From NCBI GenBank assembly GCA_017382615.1, contig JAFNZX010000015.1, positions 1 through 10,118 of the forward strand: a stretch of 10,118 nt of DNA. Reading direction: 5' to 3'. The stretch is from Clostridia bacterium (GTDB lineage Bacteria; Bacillota; Clostridia; Oscillospirales; CAG-272). The position numbers were made by a program, and so were the translations under genes. This document shows positions 1 to 6,196 of the stretch, in pieces (positions within the stretch are counted from its first letter, which is position 1; each line of letters starts with the position of its first letter). Below the pieces are notes generated by a model. It was given only the letters and a program-made list of their open reading frames with translations. It ran no database searches and had not been told where the DNA came from.

Positions 1-16
1 GATCCCGCATCGCAGC

Positions 17-126
17 GACACAGGGGACAGCCCCGCAGTATCATGTCCTGCGGACACGACACAGGGGACAGCCCCGCAGTAACGTGTCCTGCGGACACAT
101 CACAGGGGACAGTCCCCGGTATCATG
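17..126. repeat. 41-bp tandem repeat, about 2.7 copies, built from small palindromes
   Basis: Two nearly identical 41-bp units lie at 17-57 and 58-98, and a diverged partial third copy at 99-126. Each unit carries a CAGGGGACAG core followed by CCCC and a second short dyad, TGTCC-TGC-GGACA. In the third copy the core is a perfect palindrome, GGGGAC-A-GTCCCC. From general knowledge, GGGGACAGTCCCC-like units are common intergenic repeats in Clostridia. Their role is unknown. This is probably host DNA flanking the phage genes rather than part of them. Confidence 0.85.
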
Positions 127-194
127 GCTCGCGCCCTTCGGGTTCGACTGCGTCATTTCGCAACTCGTTGCGAAATTCCTCCGCTCAGGATGAC
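121..194. repeat. Stem-loop intergenic repeat element
   Basis: A perfect 9-bp stem with a CTCG loop lies at 155-176 (ATTTCGCAA / TTGCGAAAT). It is enclosed by an outer GTCAT (152-156) and ATGAC (190-194) pair, although the outer arm overlaps the start of the inner stem. Read on the minus strand the element begins GTCATCCTGAGCGGAGG, resembling the TCATCCTGAGCG-type repeats often seen between genes in Bacillota; that likeness is from memory. There is no coding signal and no T-tract, so a terminator role is less likely than a dispersed palindromic repeat. Confidence 0.6.
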
Positions 195-210
195 ACGGGC
201 GAGTGTTCGC

Positions 211-256
211 ATCACAAAAATCTGAAAGCAGAAGCCCATTAAAGACTTCTGCTTCA
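211..256 (-). terminator. Probable rho-independent terminator of the repressor gene
   Basis: On the minus strand, 42 bases past the repressor stop, TGAAGCAGAAG (256-246) pairs with CTTCTGCTTTCA (234-223). This gives an 11-bp stem with one bulged base and an 11-nt loop. It is followed by GA and then five T (220-216). The stem is only moderately GC-rich and the T-tract is short, so this is likely but not certain. Confidence 0.6.
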
Positions 257-297
257 CATATTTTTACCGCTAATTTGTCAGCCCGATGGCTTTCTTT

Positions 298-951
298 TTA
301 TTTAATTTCCGACTGGAACGCTATGGCCTTGCCGAGAATATGGATCTCGTCCAGCTCGGGACCCATAAACACCAGCGGCTCGTATTTGGGGTTTTCCGGT
401 GTCAGGATCAGCTTGGATTTTTCGGGGTAGTAGTACACGCGCTTGAGCGTTGCCTCGTCTTCGATAACCACGGCTGCGATCTCACCGTTTGCTACCATGT
501 CGCTCTTTTTGATAAACACGATATCCCCGTCCTGAATGCGCGCACCGATCATGCTGTCACCCTTGGCGCGCAGGCAAAAATCAGCATCCAAGTTTGTGCC
601 CGACATGACAAAGCTGTCGTGCTGCTCGTCGGTTAAGATAGGCGTTCCGCAGGCAATCTCGCCAAGTACGGGGATGCGGCGGCGTTCAATGGGGAAAATG
701 CCTTGGTAATTGGGCACGGTGGAGGCGTTTCTCTCCATGGGCACGTCGTAGCCCTCCAGCCAGAGGTCTGCCACGTCCAGTGCGCGTGCCAGCTTGTGCA
801 TAGCGTCTGCCTTAGGCACGTAAATGCCGTTGGTGTATTGGCTGATACGCGCCTTGGAAAGTCCCGTGTCGCGCGCCAGGTCAACGGCACGCACGCCGCG
901 CGTGTCCATTGCCAAGCGAAGTCTATCCGTAAAGGTATGAATGGGTTTCAT
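298..951 (-). CDS. LexA/CI-type phage repressor (HTH XRE + S24 autoprotease)
   Basis: The 217-aa protein has the usual CI-like layout. An N-terminal XRE helix-turn-helix (about residues 19-50, including VDLARDTGLSKARISQYTNG) should bind operators. A C-terminal S24/LexA autoprotease domain spans about residues 90-215. The self-cleavage site reads EIACGTPI, so the scissile bond would be Cys101-Gly102. The catalytic serine is Ser133 in AKGDSM and the general-base lysine is Lys170 in TLKR. In this family RecA filaments trigger self-cleavage after DNA damage, which lifts repression. The start at 951 is supported by AAGGAG at 959-964, seven bases upstream, and by a near-perfect promoter behind it. 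It is transcribed away from the packaging operon and is the only recognisable regulator here. A host LexA is unlikely because of the XRE-type HTH and the phage context. Confidence 0.95.
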   Translation of the reverse strand: MKPIHTFTDRLRLAMDTRGVRAVDLARDTGLSKARISQYTNGIYVPKADAMHKLARALDVADLWLEGYDVPMERNASTVPNYQGIFPIERRRIPVLGEIACGTPILTDEQHDSFVMSGTNLDADFCLRAKGDSMIGARIQDGDIVFIKKSDMVANGEIAAVVIEDEATLKRVYYYPEKSKLILTPENPKYEPLVFMGPELDEIHILGKAIAFQSEIK

Positions 952-980
952 ATCGTGACTCCTTATGTTTTGTTATTTTC

Positions 981-1009
981 ATTATACAAGGAAGTTTAGC
1001 AAATGTCAA
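981..1009 (-). promoter_or_regulatory. Leftward sigma-A promoter for the repressor
   Basis: On the minus strand TTGACA (1009-1004) and TATAAT (986-981) are both perfect consensus hexamers, separated by 17 bp. The predicted start is about 30 bases upstream of the repressor ATG. The spacer contains GTTTAGCAAA (plus-strand 994-1003), a sequence that recurs to the right and may be an operator, so the repressor could regulate its own gene. Confidence 0.9.
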
Positions 1010-1053
1010 GAGGGAGCACAAAAAAAGTTAAGGAAAATTTATTTTAATGGGGG

Positions 1054-1082
1054 TTGACTTTTGCGAAAGTCTGTGATATACT
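1054..1082 (+). promoter_or_regulatory. Rightward sigma-A promoter for the packaging/head operon
   Basis: TTGACT (1054-1059) and TATACT (1077-1082) are spaced by 17 bp, with a TG one base upstream of the -10 (extended -10). The spacer and -35 region overlap a 16-bp near-palindrome at 1056-1071, a natural place for repressor binding. It points towards the terminase genes and is divergent from the repressor promoter about 70 bp away. Confidence 0.85.
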
Positions 1083-1114
1083 CATGACAGTTAAGCAAAC
1101 ACAACCACTCGGAC

Positions 1115-1137
1115 AAACCGATACTTGGCGTCGGTTT
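1115..1137 (+). promoter_or_regulatory. Leader hairpin between the rightward promoter and the first gene
   Basis: AAACCGA (1115-1121) and TCGGTTT (1131-1137) can form a 7-bp stem with a 9-nt loop, followed by ATATTTT. It would form in the first 50 nt of the rightward transcript. It might be a weak terminator or attenuator, or a 5' stabilising hairpin. The stem is short and the U-tract poor, so function is uncertain. Confidence 0.4.
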
Positions 1138-1189
1138 ATATTTTGACAAATGCAGTTAAGCAACCTTTACACGCGGAGGAGGAGGTTTT

Positions 1190-1423
1190 ATGCCGATTTC
1201 AGGAATTTGTCCCTATTTTCAAAAAGAAAAGGGGGATGGCTACACCTATTGCGAATGCGCGCGTTTTCGCTTTCCCGATAAGCAGGCGCGCAGGGACATC
1301 ATTTACAAGTATTGCGCACACCCCGATGGGTATCGGGCGTGTGTGCTAAAACAAACCATGGATCAATATTATGAAAGGAAGTACAATGGAGAACAAACAA
1401 GTAAACACAGAATTGCAGGATGA
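1190..1423 (+). CDS. Small Cys-rich phage protein, putative metal-binding
   Basis: This 77-aa protein of unknown function is the first gene of the rightward operon. Its ATG is preceded by a very strong, repeated Shine-Dalgarno sequence (GGAGGAGGAGG, 1175-1185). Five cysteines (7, 21, 23, 42 and 51) fall in the pattern CPY, CEC, YC, AC, which looks like a zinc- or iron-sulfur-binding arrangement. The tail is basic and tyrosine-rich. From memory, similar small proteins with CPY and YC motifs sit just upstream of terminase small subunits in Clostridia prophages, but I know of no assigned function. Its last 38 bases overlap the next gene, implying coupled translation. Position right after the main promoter would suit an early regulator, though that is inference only. 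Confidence 0.75.
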   Translation: MPISGICPYFQKEKGDGYTYCECARFRFPDKQARRDIIYKYCAHPDGYRACVLKQTMDQYYERKYNGEQTSKHRIAG

Positions 1424-1712
1424 GGGCAGACTTGCCTACATGATCGAGTGGCGCAACAAGCGCATTCAGGCGTTGGAGGACTTGATCGTAAACATGGAGA
1501 CCGCCAATATGATCTACGCAGCGTACATCACCTTCCTCTTGGAAAAGTGCTGCGGAACGAGGGATTGCATTAAGATTTCCAAGCAAAGCATCCGTGACGT
1601 ATGCGGCAAATACACGGTCAGTGCCCAGGATGTGGGGGATGATTTTGTGATCCGACTGATTGAGATGGGGGATGCAAATGGCGCGCAATCCAAGCAAGTG
1701 GCTCACTCCTGA
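1386..1712 (+). CDS. Small coiled-coil phage protein of unknown function
   Basis: The ATG at 1386 is chosen over an in-frame ATG at 1371 because AAAGGAAG (1374-1381) is correctly spaced only for the later one. The 108-aa product is largely alpha-helical. A stretch from about residue 15 to 55 (EWRNKRIQALEDLIVNMETA onward) looks like a coiled coil. A CCGTRDC cysteine cluster follows, and then a segment predicted to fold as an HTH-like or small helical domain (KISKQSIRDVCGKYTV). It overlaps the gene before it by 38 bases and the terminase small subunit after it by 35 bases, so the three are probably co-translated. I do not recognise a named family. It could be a DNA-binding accessory protein for packaging or a regulator. 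Confidence 0.7.
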   Translation: MENKQVNTELQDEGRLAYMIEWRNKRIQALEDLIVNMETANMIYAAYITFLLEKCCGTRDCIKISKQSIRDVCGKYTVSAQDVGDDFVIRLIEMGDANGAQSKQVAHS

Positions 1713-2169
1713 AAATCTGACGCTTTTGCGCGGCATGGCTTGTGTGGGGAAGGATGAGGGGCAGATTGCCGCTTGTATGGGAATTGGCTATGCAACCCTG
1801 CAGCGATGGAAAAAGCGTTATCCCGAGCTGGCAGCTGCGCTAGCGTATAATAAGGACGGCGCAGACTTTGCCGTTATGGAAGCCTTACACCGCAAGGCGG
1901 TGGGGTACACCGCGCCCGTAAAAAAGACCTACAAGCTCAAGCGGACCGAGTTTGATCCCGAGTCCGGCAAAAAAATCTCGGAATATGAGGAGCTGCAGAC
2001 GGGAATTGACGAGACACACGTGCCTGCCGACACGCGAGCCGAGATCTTTTGGCTGCAGAACCGCTGTGCCGGTGAGTGGGGGCGGGAGAGTACGGAAAGC
2101 GAAAATGCAGGCGGTGTGATCGAGCTGCCTCCCGTTATGGAGCAGGGAGAGCCACCTGAGGATACATGA
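1678..2169 (+). CDS. terS: Terminase small subunit
   Basis: This 163-aa protein would recognise phage DNA and load the large subunit for packaging. Residues about 25-50 form a helix-turn-helix (EGQIAACMGIGYATLQRWKK followed by RYPEL), typical of small terminases from Gram-positive phages. A conserved middle part reads AVGYTAPVKK. The family-like signature HVPADTRAEIFWLQNRCAGEW (about 114-134) comes next, then an acidic, proline-rich tail that may contact the large subunit. The ATG at 1678 is preferred because GGGGGA lies at 1667-1672; in-frame upstream alternatives are an ATG at 1672 and a TTG at 1660. Its stop overlaps the large-subunit start as ATGA, the classic TerS-TerL arrangement. Confidence comes from the HTH plus this genetic position. 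Confidence 0.9.
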   Translation: MARNPSKWLTPENLTLLRGMACVGKDEGQIAACMGIGYATLQRWKKRYPELAAALAYNKDGADFAVMEALHRKAVGYTAPVKKTYKLKRTEFDPESGKKISEYEELQTGIDETHVPADTRAEIFWLQNRCAGEWGRESTESENAGGVIELPPVMEQGEPPEDT

Positions 2170-3566
2170 GCGGTGTGGTTTGGACGCCTCAACCGCGTCA
2201 GGCTGCATTTATGGCGCGGTTCGAGGACGAAGCACTGTACGGCGGTGCGGCAGGCGGCGGTAAATCGGATTGTGCCTTGGCGGAATCCTTGCGGCAGGTA
2301 CATATTCCTTATTATCGCGGTCTGATTCTGCGCAAGACCTATCCGCAGCTTTCCGAGCTGACCGATCGCTCTGCCGAGCTGTTCCGTGCTGCTTACCCGG
2401 GAGCGAAATACAACGATTCCAAGCACGTATGGGTATTTCCCTCGGGGGCAAAGATCTATTTCGGATCCCTGCAGCATACCGATGACAGGCTGAATTATCA
2501 GGGAAAGCGGTATGACTTTATCGATTTTGACGAGCTGACGCAGTTTACCTGGGACGAATATTCCTATCTGTTTTCGCGCAACCGCCCCAACGGTGCAGGC
2601 ACGCGCTGCTATATGCGAGCACAAGCCAATCCCGGCGGCATCGGGCACGGCTGGGTCAAAGAGCGGTTTATCACGCCTGCCAAGCCTATGACCACGATAT
2701 GGGAAAAGCACGCAGTGCGCATGCCGGACGGCAGTGAGCAGGTGCGCTGGCGTTCGCGCATTTTCGTGCCCTCTACGGTGTTTGATAACAAGATTCTGTT
2801 GCAGAACGACCCAGGGTACTTGACGCGGCTTGCCGCACTGCCCGAAAAGGAGCGGCGAGCACTTTTATACGGTGACTGGGATTGCTTTGCAGGGCAGGTG
2901 TTTACCGAGTGGCGCAACGATCCCGCGCATTATAGCGATCGTGTGGGCACGCACGTCATAGAGCCGTTTTGCATTCCGCAATCCTGGCGCGTCATTCGCG
3001 GCTTTGACTGGGGATACAGCAGACCCTTTTCGGTAGGGTGGTACGCCTTTGACAACGACGGGCGCATGTATCGCATACGCGAGCTGTACGGCTGCAGCGG
3101 CAGCCCGAATGAGGGCTTACGATGGGGAGCAGAGCAGGTGGCGCGACGCATACGAGAGATTGAAGCAGACGACCCAAATTTGTGCGGACGCTTTATTACG
3201 GGGGTGGCAGACCCGGCAATACGCCAGAAAAACGGTGGAGAGAGCATTGCGGAGCTGATGGAAAAGCAAGGCGTGTATTGGGACAAGGCGGACAACTCCC
3301 GCATCGCGGGAAAGGCGCAGATGCACGCGCGCTTTGCTTTTGATCCCCATGGGATTCCGATGTTTTACGTATTCAATACCTGCAGGCACTTTATTCGTAC
3401 CGTTCCTGAGCTGGTCTATGATTCCTCTGACGTGGAGGATATTGATACGGATGGAGAGGATCATATTTACGATGAGTGCAGATACGTAGCCATGGCGCAC
3501 CCCATCGTCAAAAAACAACTACCAAAAATTGCGGTGTCAAGTGCGTTTGACCCGCTTGCAAGATAA
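2166..3566 (+). CDS. terL: Terminase large subunit (packaging ATPase-nuclease)
   Basis: At 466 aa this is a full-length large terminase. The N-terminal ATPase shows a Walker A at residues 26-34 (GGAAGGGKS), a Walker B at about 118-123 (FIDFDE) with the catalytic glutamate, and a coupling motif around 151-158 (RAQANPGG). The C-terminal RNase H-like nuclease retains acidic residues at D281 (GFDWG), D349 (GVADPA) and D432/D436 in EDHIYDECRY. The protein docks on the portal, pumps DNA into the procapsid and cuts the concatemer. It starts inside the terS stop codon (ATGA), so translation is coupled. The portal gene begins 9 bases after its end. All key residues are present, so it looks active rather than decayed. 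Confidence 0.97.
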   Translation: MSGVVWTPQPRQAAFMARFEDEALYGGAAGGGKSDCALAESLRQVHIPYYRGLILRKTYPQLSELTDRSAELFRAAYPGAKYNDSKHVWVFPSGAKIYFGSLQHTDDRLNYQGKRYDFIDFDELTQFTWDEYSYLFSRNRPNGAGTRCYMRAQANPGGIGHGWVKERFITPAKPMTTIWEKHAVRMPDGSEQVRWRSRIFVPSTVFDNKILLQNDPGYLTRLAALPEKERRALLYGDWDCFAGQVFTEWRNDPAHYSDRVGTHVIEPFCIPQSWRVIRGFDWGYSRPFSVGWYAFDNDGRMYRIRELYGCSGSPNEGLRWGAEQVARRIREIEADDPNLCGRFITGVADPAIRQKNGGESIAELMEKQGVYWDKADNSRIAGKAQMHARFAFDPHGIPMFYVFNTCRHFIRTVPELVYDSSDVEDIDTDGEDHIYDECRYVAMAHPIVKKQLPKIAVSSAFDPLAR

Positions 3567-3575
3567 GGAGAATTC

Positions 3576-5186
3576 ATGCAAATCAAAGAAATTTTTAAAA
3601 AGAAGCAGGAGCCGCTTGCCATTGGTGTAAAGGAAATTACCCGTGCGGCGCACATCCTGCGGGACTATCGGGCAGGAAAGCGGTCTTTGGATGCGCGAAT
3701 TGAGCAGGATGAGCTGTACTGGCAAGGCAGATACGGCAGTGATGCTCCTCGCACAGTGCGCGATCTGGGAGGCTCTGCCTGGATGTTTAACAGCATTGCC
3801 AACCGACACGCGGATATGATGGATCATCTGCCTACCTGCACGTGTCTTGCGCGTGAGCCGGGAGACCAAGCGCAGGCAGATACGCTTTCTGCCGTCATTC
3901 CCGTGATTCTTGACCGCTGTGCGTTTGAGGCGACTTATTCGGATAATTTGTGGTACAAGCTCAAGCACGGCGTTTGCGCGTACGGTGTGTTCTGGAATAA
4001 TGATCTGGAAAACGGCTTTGGCGACGTGGACGTGCGTCGTGTTGACGTCGGCAGCATTTTTTGGGAGCCCGGAGTACGTGATCTGCAGGACAGCAAGCAT
4101 TTGTTTTTACTTGCGCGTGTGGATACCGAGCAATTAGAGCAGACCTATCCCGCGTTTTTTGACCGAAAAACCAAACGTCCCGACCCTGAATCAATTTTTG
4201 AGGGCAGCACGCAGGACGGCAAAACGCAGGTGGTGGACTGGTACTACAAAAAGAACGTGGACGGCAGGCAGGTGCTGCACTACTGTAAATTTGCCGAGGG
4301 AGTGGTGCTGTACGCCTCTGAGAACGATGCTGCGTACGCGCAGCGAGGCTGGTATGACCACGCATGCTATCCCATCGTGCTGGACGTGATGTATCCCGAG
4401 GAGGGGACGTGCTACGGCTTTGGCATGATCTCTGTGGCAAAGCAGCCGCAGATCTACATCGACCGCCTGGATGCCAACTTTATGGAGTATGCTGACTGGG
4501 CAAGCAAGGTGCGCTTTTGGGCGAAAAGAAGCCTGGGTGTTAACGAGCAGGATTTTATGGATTTGGACCGCCGTATTGTGGAGGTTGAGGGAGACATTGA
4601 GGAGGAGAAGCTGCGGCAGATTCGAATCGATACCTTTGATCAGGGGCTTTTGACACTCAAAAAGCTCAAGATCGATGAACTCAAGGAAACCACCGGCAAC
4701 CGCGACGTCTCGCAGGGCTCGCTCTCGGGCGGCATTACTGCTGCAACTGCCATCAAGGCTTTGCAGGAGGCGGGAAACAAGAATGCGCGTGACGTGATTG
4801 CGGCAAGCAACCGCGCCTTTGTAGGTGTGGTGACGCTGGTGATCGAGCTGATTCGTCAGTTTTACGATCAAACGCGCACCTTCCGCATCACAAAGGAGAA
4901 CGGACACGAGTATCTGTGCTACGATAATAAAGGGATTCTTGCCACAACCGTGCTGCAGGATGGAAAAGAGACGTATATGCGCAAGCCGGTGTTTGACATT
5001 GCTGTCAAGGCGCGCGTGGCAGATCCGCTTTCCAGAGAGGCTGCCAATGAGCTTGCGTTGACGCTTTACGAAAAGGGGGCGTTTGATCCTGCGCAAAGAG
5101 AGCAGACGCTGATCCTCTTGGAAATGATGGATTTTGACGGTATTGGCAAGATACGTCAGATGGTCAAAGAGGGGGGAGCGAAATGA
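3576..5186 (+). CDS. Portal protein (short-tailed phage type)
   Basis: The 536-aa protein should form the dodecameric ring at one capsid vertex through which DNA passes and to which terminase and tail attach. AAGGAG precedes the ATG. Features consistent with P22-gp1-like portals of Gram-positive podoviruses are an N-terminal helical part with YWQGRYG and MFNSIANRHADMM, and a mixed alpha/beta wing region. The conserved stretch ETTGNRDVSQGSLSGGITAA (371-390) is followed by TAIKALQEAGNKNARD, probably the stem and tunnel-loop area. The length is short compared with P22 gp1 (over 700 aa) but normal for Firmicutes relatives, from general knowledge. Its stop overlaps the next start (ATGA). The family assignment is by pattern and synteny with TerL, so 'portal' is firm and the exact subfamily less so. 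Confidence 0.92.
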   Translation: MQIKEIFKKKQEPLAIGVKEITRAAHILRDYRAGKRSLDARIEQDELYWQGRYGSDAPRTVRDLGGSAWMFNSIANRHADMMDHLPTCTCLAREPGDQAQADTLSAVIPVILDRCAFEATYSDNLWYKLKHGVCAYGVFWNNDLENGFGDVDVRRVDVGSIFWEPGVRDLQDSKHLFLLARVDTEQLEQTYPAFFDRKTKRPDPESIFEGSTQDGKTQVVDWYYKKNVDGRQVLHYCKFAEGVVLYASENDAAYAQRGWYDHACYPIVLDVMYPEEGTCYGFGMISVAKQPQIYIDRLDANFMEYADWASKVRFWAKRSLGVNEQDFMDLDRRIVEVEGDIEEEKLRQIRIDTFDQGLLTLKKLKIDELKETTGNRDVSQGSLSGGITAATAIKALQEAGNKNARDVIAASNRAFVGVVTLVIELIRQFYDQTRTFRITKENGHEYLCYDNKGILATTVLQDGKETYMRKPVFDIAVKARVADPLSREAANELALTLYEKGAFDPAQREQTLILLEMMDFDGIGKIRQMVKEGGAK

Positions 5187-5479
5187 TTGAGGCAGTTGCA
5201 GGACAGAGCGCAGGCGTATACGTTTTAGAGGTGATCGGGCATGCGGGATATTCCGCGGGAAACGACGTGGTTTGTGCTGCGGTTTCGGCTTTGGTGGAGG
5301 CGTTGGCAGCGTATCTGGATGAATACGGAGACGCGGACGGACAAGCAGAGCTGGAGGACGGATACGCCTTGATCACGGTGTCCGAGCGCAATGCCGCCTT
5401 TGATATGGCGGTGTGCGGACTGGGGGCGATTGCAGATCAGTACCCCGCATACGTATCGATGACGACGACTTACATATAG
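5183..5479 (+). CDS. Phage-encoded Prp-type (YsxB-like) cysteine protease
   Basis: The 98-aa protein carries the hallmark of the ribosomal-processing cysteine protease Prp: GHAGYSAGNDVVCAAVSAL, with probable catalytic His20 and Cys31. Host Prp enzymes in Firmicutes trim the N-terminal extension of ribosomal protein L27 at an LQFF-A-type site. In Staphylococcus aureus phage 80alpha, capsid and scaffold proteins carrying the same leader are trimmed too. Here the gene lies in the head module, between portal and scaffold, and overlaps the portal stop (ATGA). A role in capsid maturation is therefore more likely than ribosome assembly. The downstream capsid protein has a matching N-terminal motif. 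The His-to-Cys distance is 11 residues; in the host versions I remember it is 12. The host copy would normally sit between the L21 and L27 genes, which are absent here. Confidence 0.88.
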   Translation: MIEAVAGQSAGVYVLEVIGHAGYSAGNDVVCAAVSALVEALAAYLDEYGDADGQAELEDGYALITVSERNAAFDMAVCGLGAIADQYPAYVSMTTTYI

Positions 5480-5500
5480 AGTAAAGAAAGGAAACACACA

Positions 5501-6184
5501 ATGCAAACGGTCGAACAAAATTATCACACGATTGCCGACGACGGACAATCTCTGCCGAAGGAGCGCGGCAGCACGGGCGAGCAAACGCATAAGGGCTCTG
5601 TCGCCGAGAGCCAAGCTGCCACACAGCGCGAGTGGGAGGAGCTGATTGCTTCCGAACGCTACGGTGCGCTGTACAGGGCACACGTCTCCGAAATCATCCA
5701 AAAGAGACTGGGGCAGGAAAAGCAGAGCAGTGCGCTTTTGCAGCAAGCGGCGGAGATGTTGGAGATAAAGGATCCGACACAGCTGCCTGCGCGTATAGCA
5801 CAACTGCTTGCACCCGCTGAAAGGGACTGGACGCAGGAGGTAGGTGCTGTGCAGGACAAATATCCGGAATTTGATCTGCAGGAGCAAAGCAAGAATCCCG
5901 CATTTGCAGCCCTTTTGCAGGGATTTGCCAAGGTACCCGAGGTCTCACTGACCACACTGTACGAGCTTTACGAGCTTGACAACCTCAAAAAAGCCGCAGC
6001 GCAAAGTGCAGCGGCAGACACTGCCCGACAAATTATGGGGGCAGTACAGATTCGTCATGCAAGACCGCATGAGAACGGTTTGCGTGACATGACGTCCGAA
6101 ACGGGACGCGCCTCCCGATTGACGCGTGCACAGCGAGCCGTGCTTGCCGAGCGCGCTGCAAAGGGGGAGCACATTACATTTTAG
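5501..6184 (+). CDS. Capsid scaffold protein
   Basis: This 227-aa, strongly helical, Gln/Glu/Ala-rich protein sits directly before the major capsid gene, the standard position of a scaffold. GAAAGGA precedes the ATG. The N-terminal 50 residues look disordered, with a central coiled-coil-like region (about 50-110). An acidic PEFDLQEQ segment follows, then a conserved-looking basic end, ASRLTRAQRAVLAERAAKGE, which would suit the helix-turn-helix end by which scaffolds hold capsid subunits. Such proteins template procapsid assembly and leave, or are degraded, before packaging. It has no LQxF-A leader, unlike the capsid protein, so the Prp-like enzyme may not act on it. The call rests on position and composition, not on a recognised domain. 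Confidence 0.8.
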   Translation: MQTVEQNYHTIADDGQSLPKERGSTGEQTHKGSVAESQAATQREWEELIASERYGALYRAHVSEIIQKRLGQEKQSSALLQQAAEMLEIKDPTQLPARIAQLLAPAERDWTQEVGAVQDKYPEFDLQEQSKNPAFAALLQGFAKVPEVSLTTLYELYELDNLKKAAAQSAAADTARQIMGAVQIRHARPHENGLRDMTSETGRASRLTRAQRAVLAERAAKGEHITF

Positions 6185-6196
6185 AAAGGAAATATT

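Larger units (their letters stand above)
994..1163. promoter_or_regulatory. Candidate repressor operator cluster
   Basis: Three copies of GTTWAGCAA occur in the divergent control region. They lie at 994-1003 (inside the repressor promoter), at 1090-1099 (just past the rightward -10) and at 1155-1163 (in the leader). The second and third share the longer word CAGTTAAGCAA. A further dyad, GACTTTTGCGAAAGTC (1056-1071), sits in the rightward promoter and shares the TTTGC/GCAAA core. The placement fits a phage repressor switch, but binding is inferred only from repetition and position. Confidence 0.5.

Noticed and set aside
17..126. Possible CRISPR array
   Set aside because: The 41-bp units are contiguous, with no unique spacers between them, and there are under three copies.
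43..225. Small plus-strand frame across the repeats
   Set aside because: It is a translation of tandem repeats, with no ribosome binding site.
1143..1171. Second rightward promoter with TTGACA at 1143
   Set aside because: The hexamer at the right distance (TTTACA) matches the -10 consensus poorly, and a much better promoter lies upstream.
1929..2711. Minus-strand frame (260 codons) opposite the terminase genes
   Set aside because: It overlaps both terminase genes, whose catalytic motifs are intact, and has low-complexity composition without a domain.
4191..5096. Long minus-strand open frame (301 codons) opposite the portal gene
   Set aside because: It is fully antisense to a recognised portal, with no motif or plausible operon partner.
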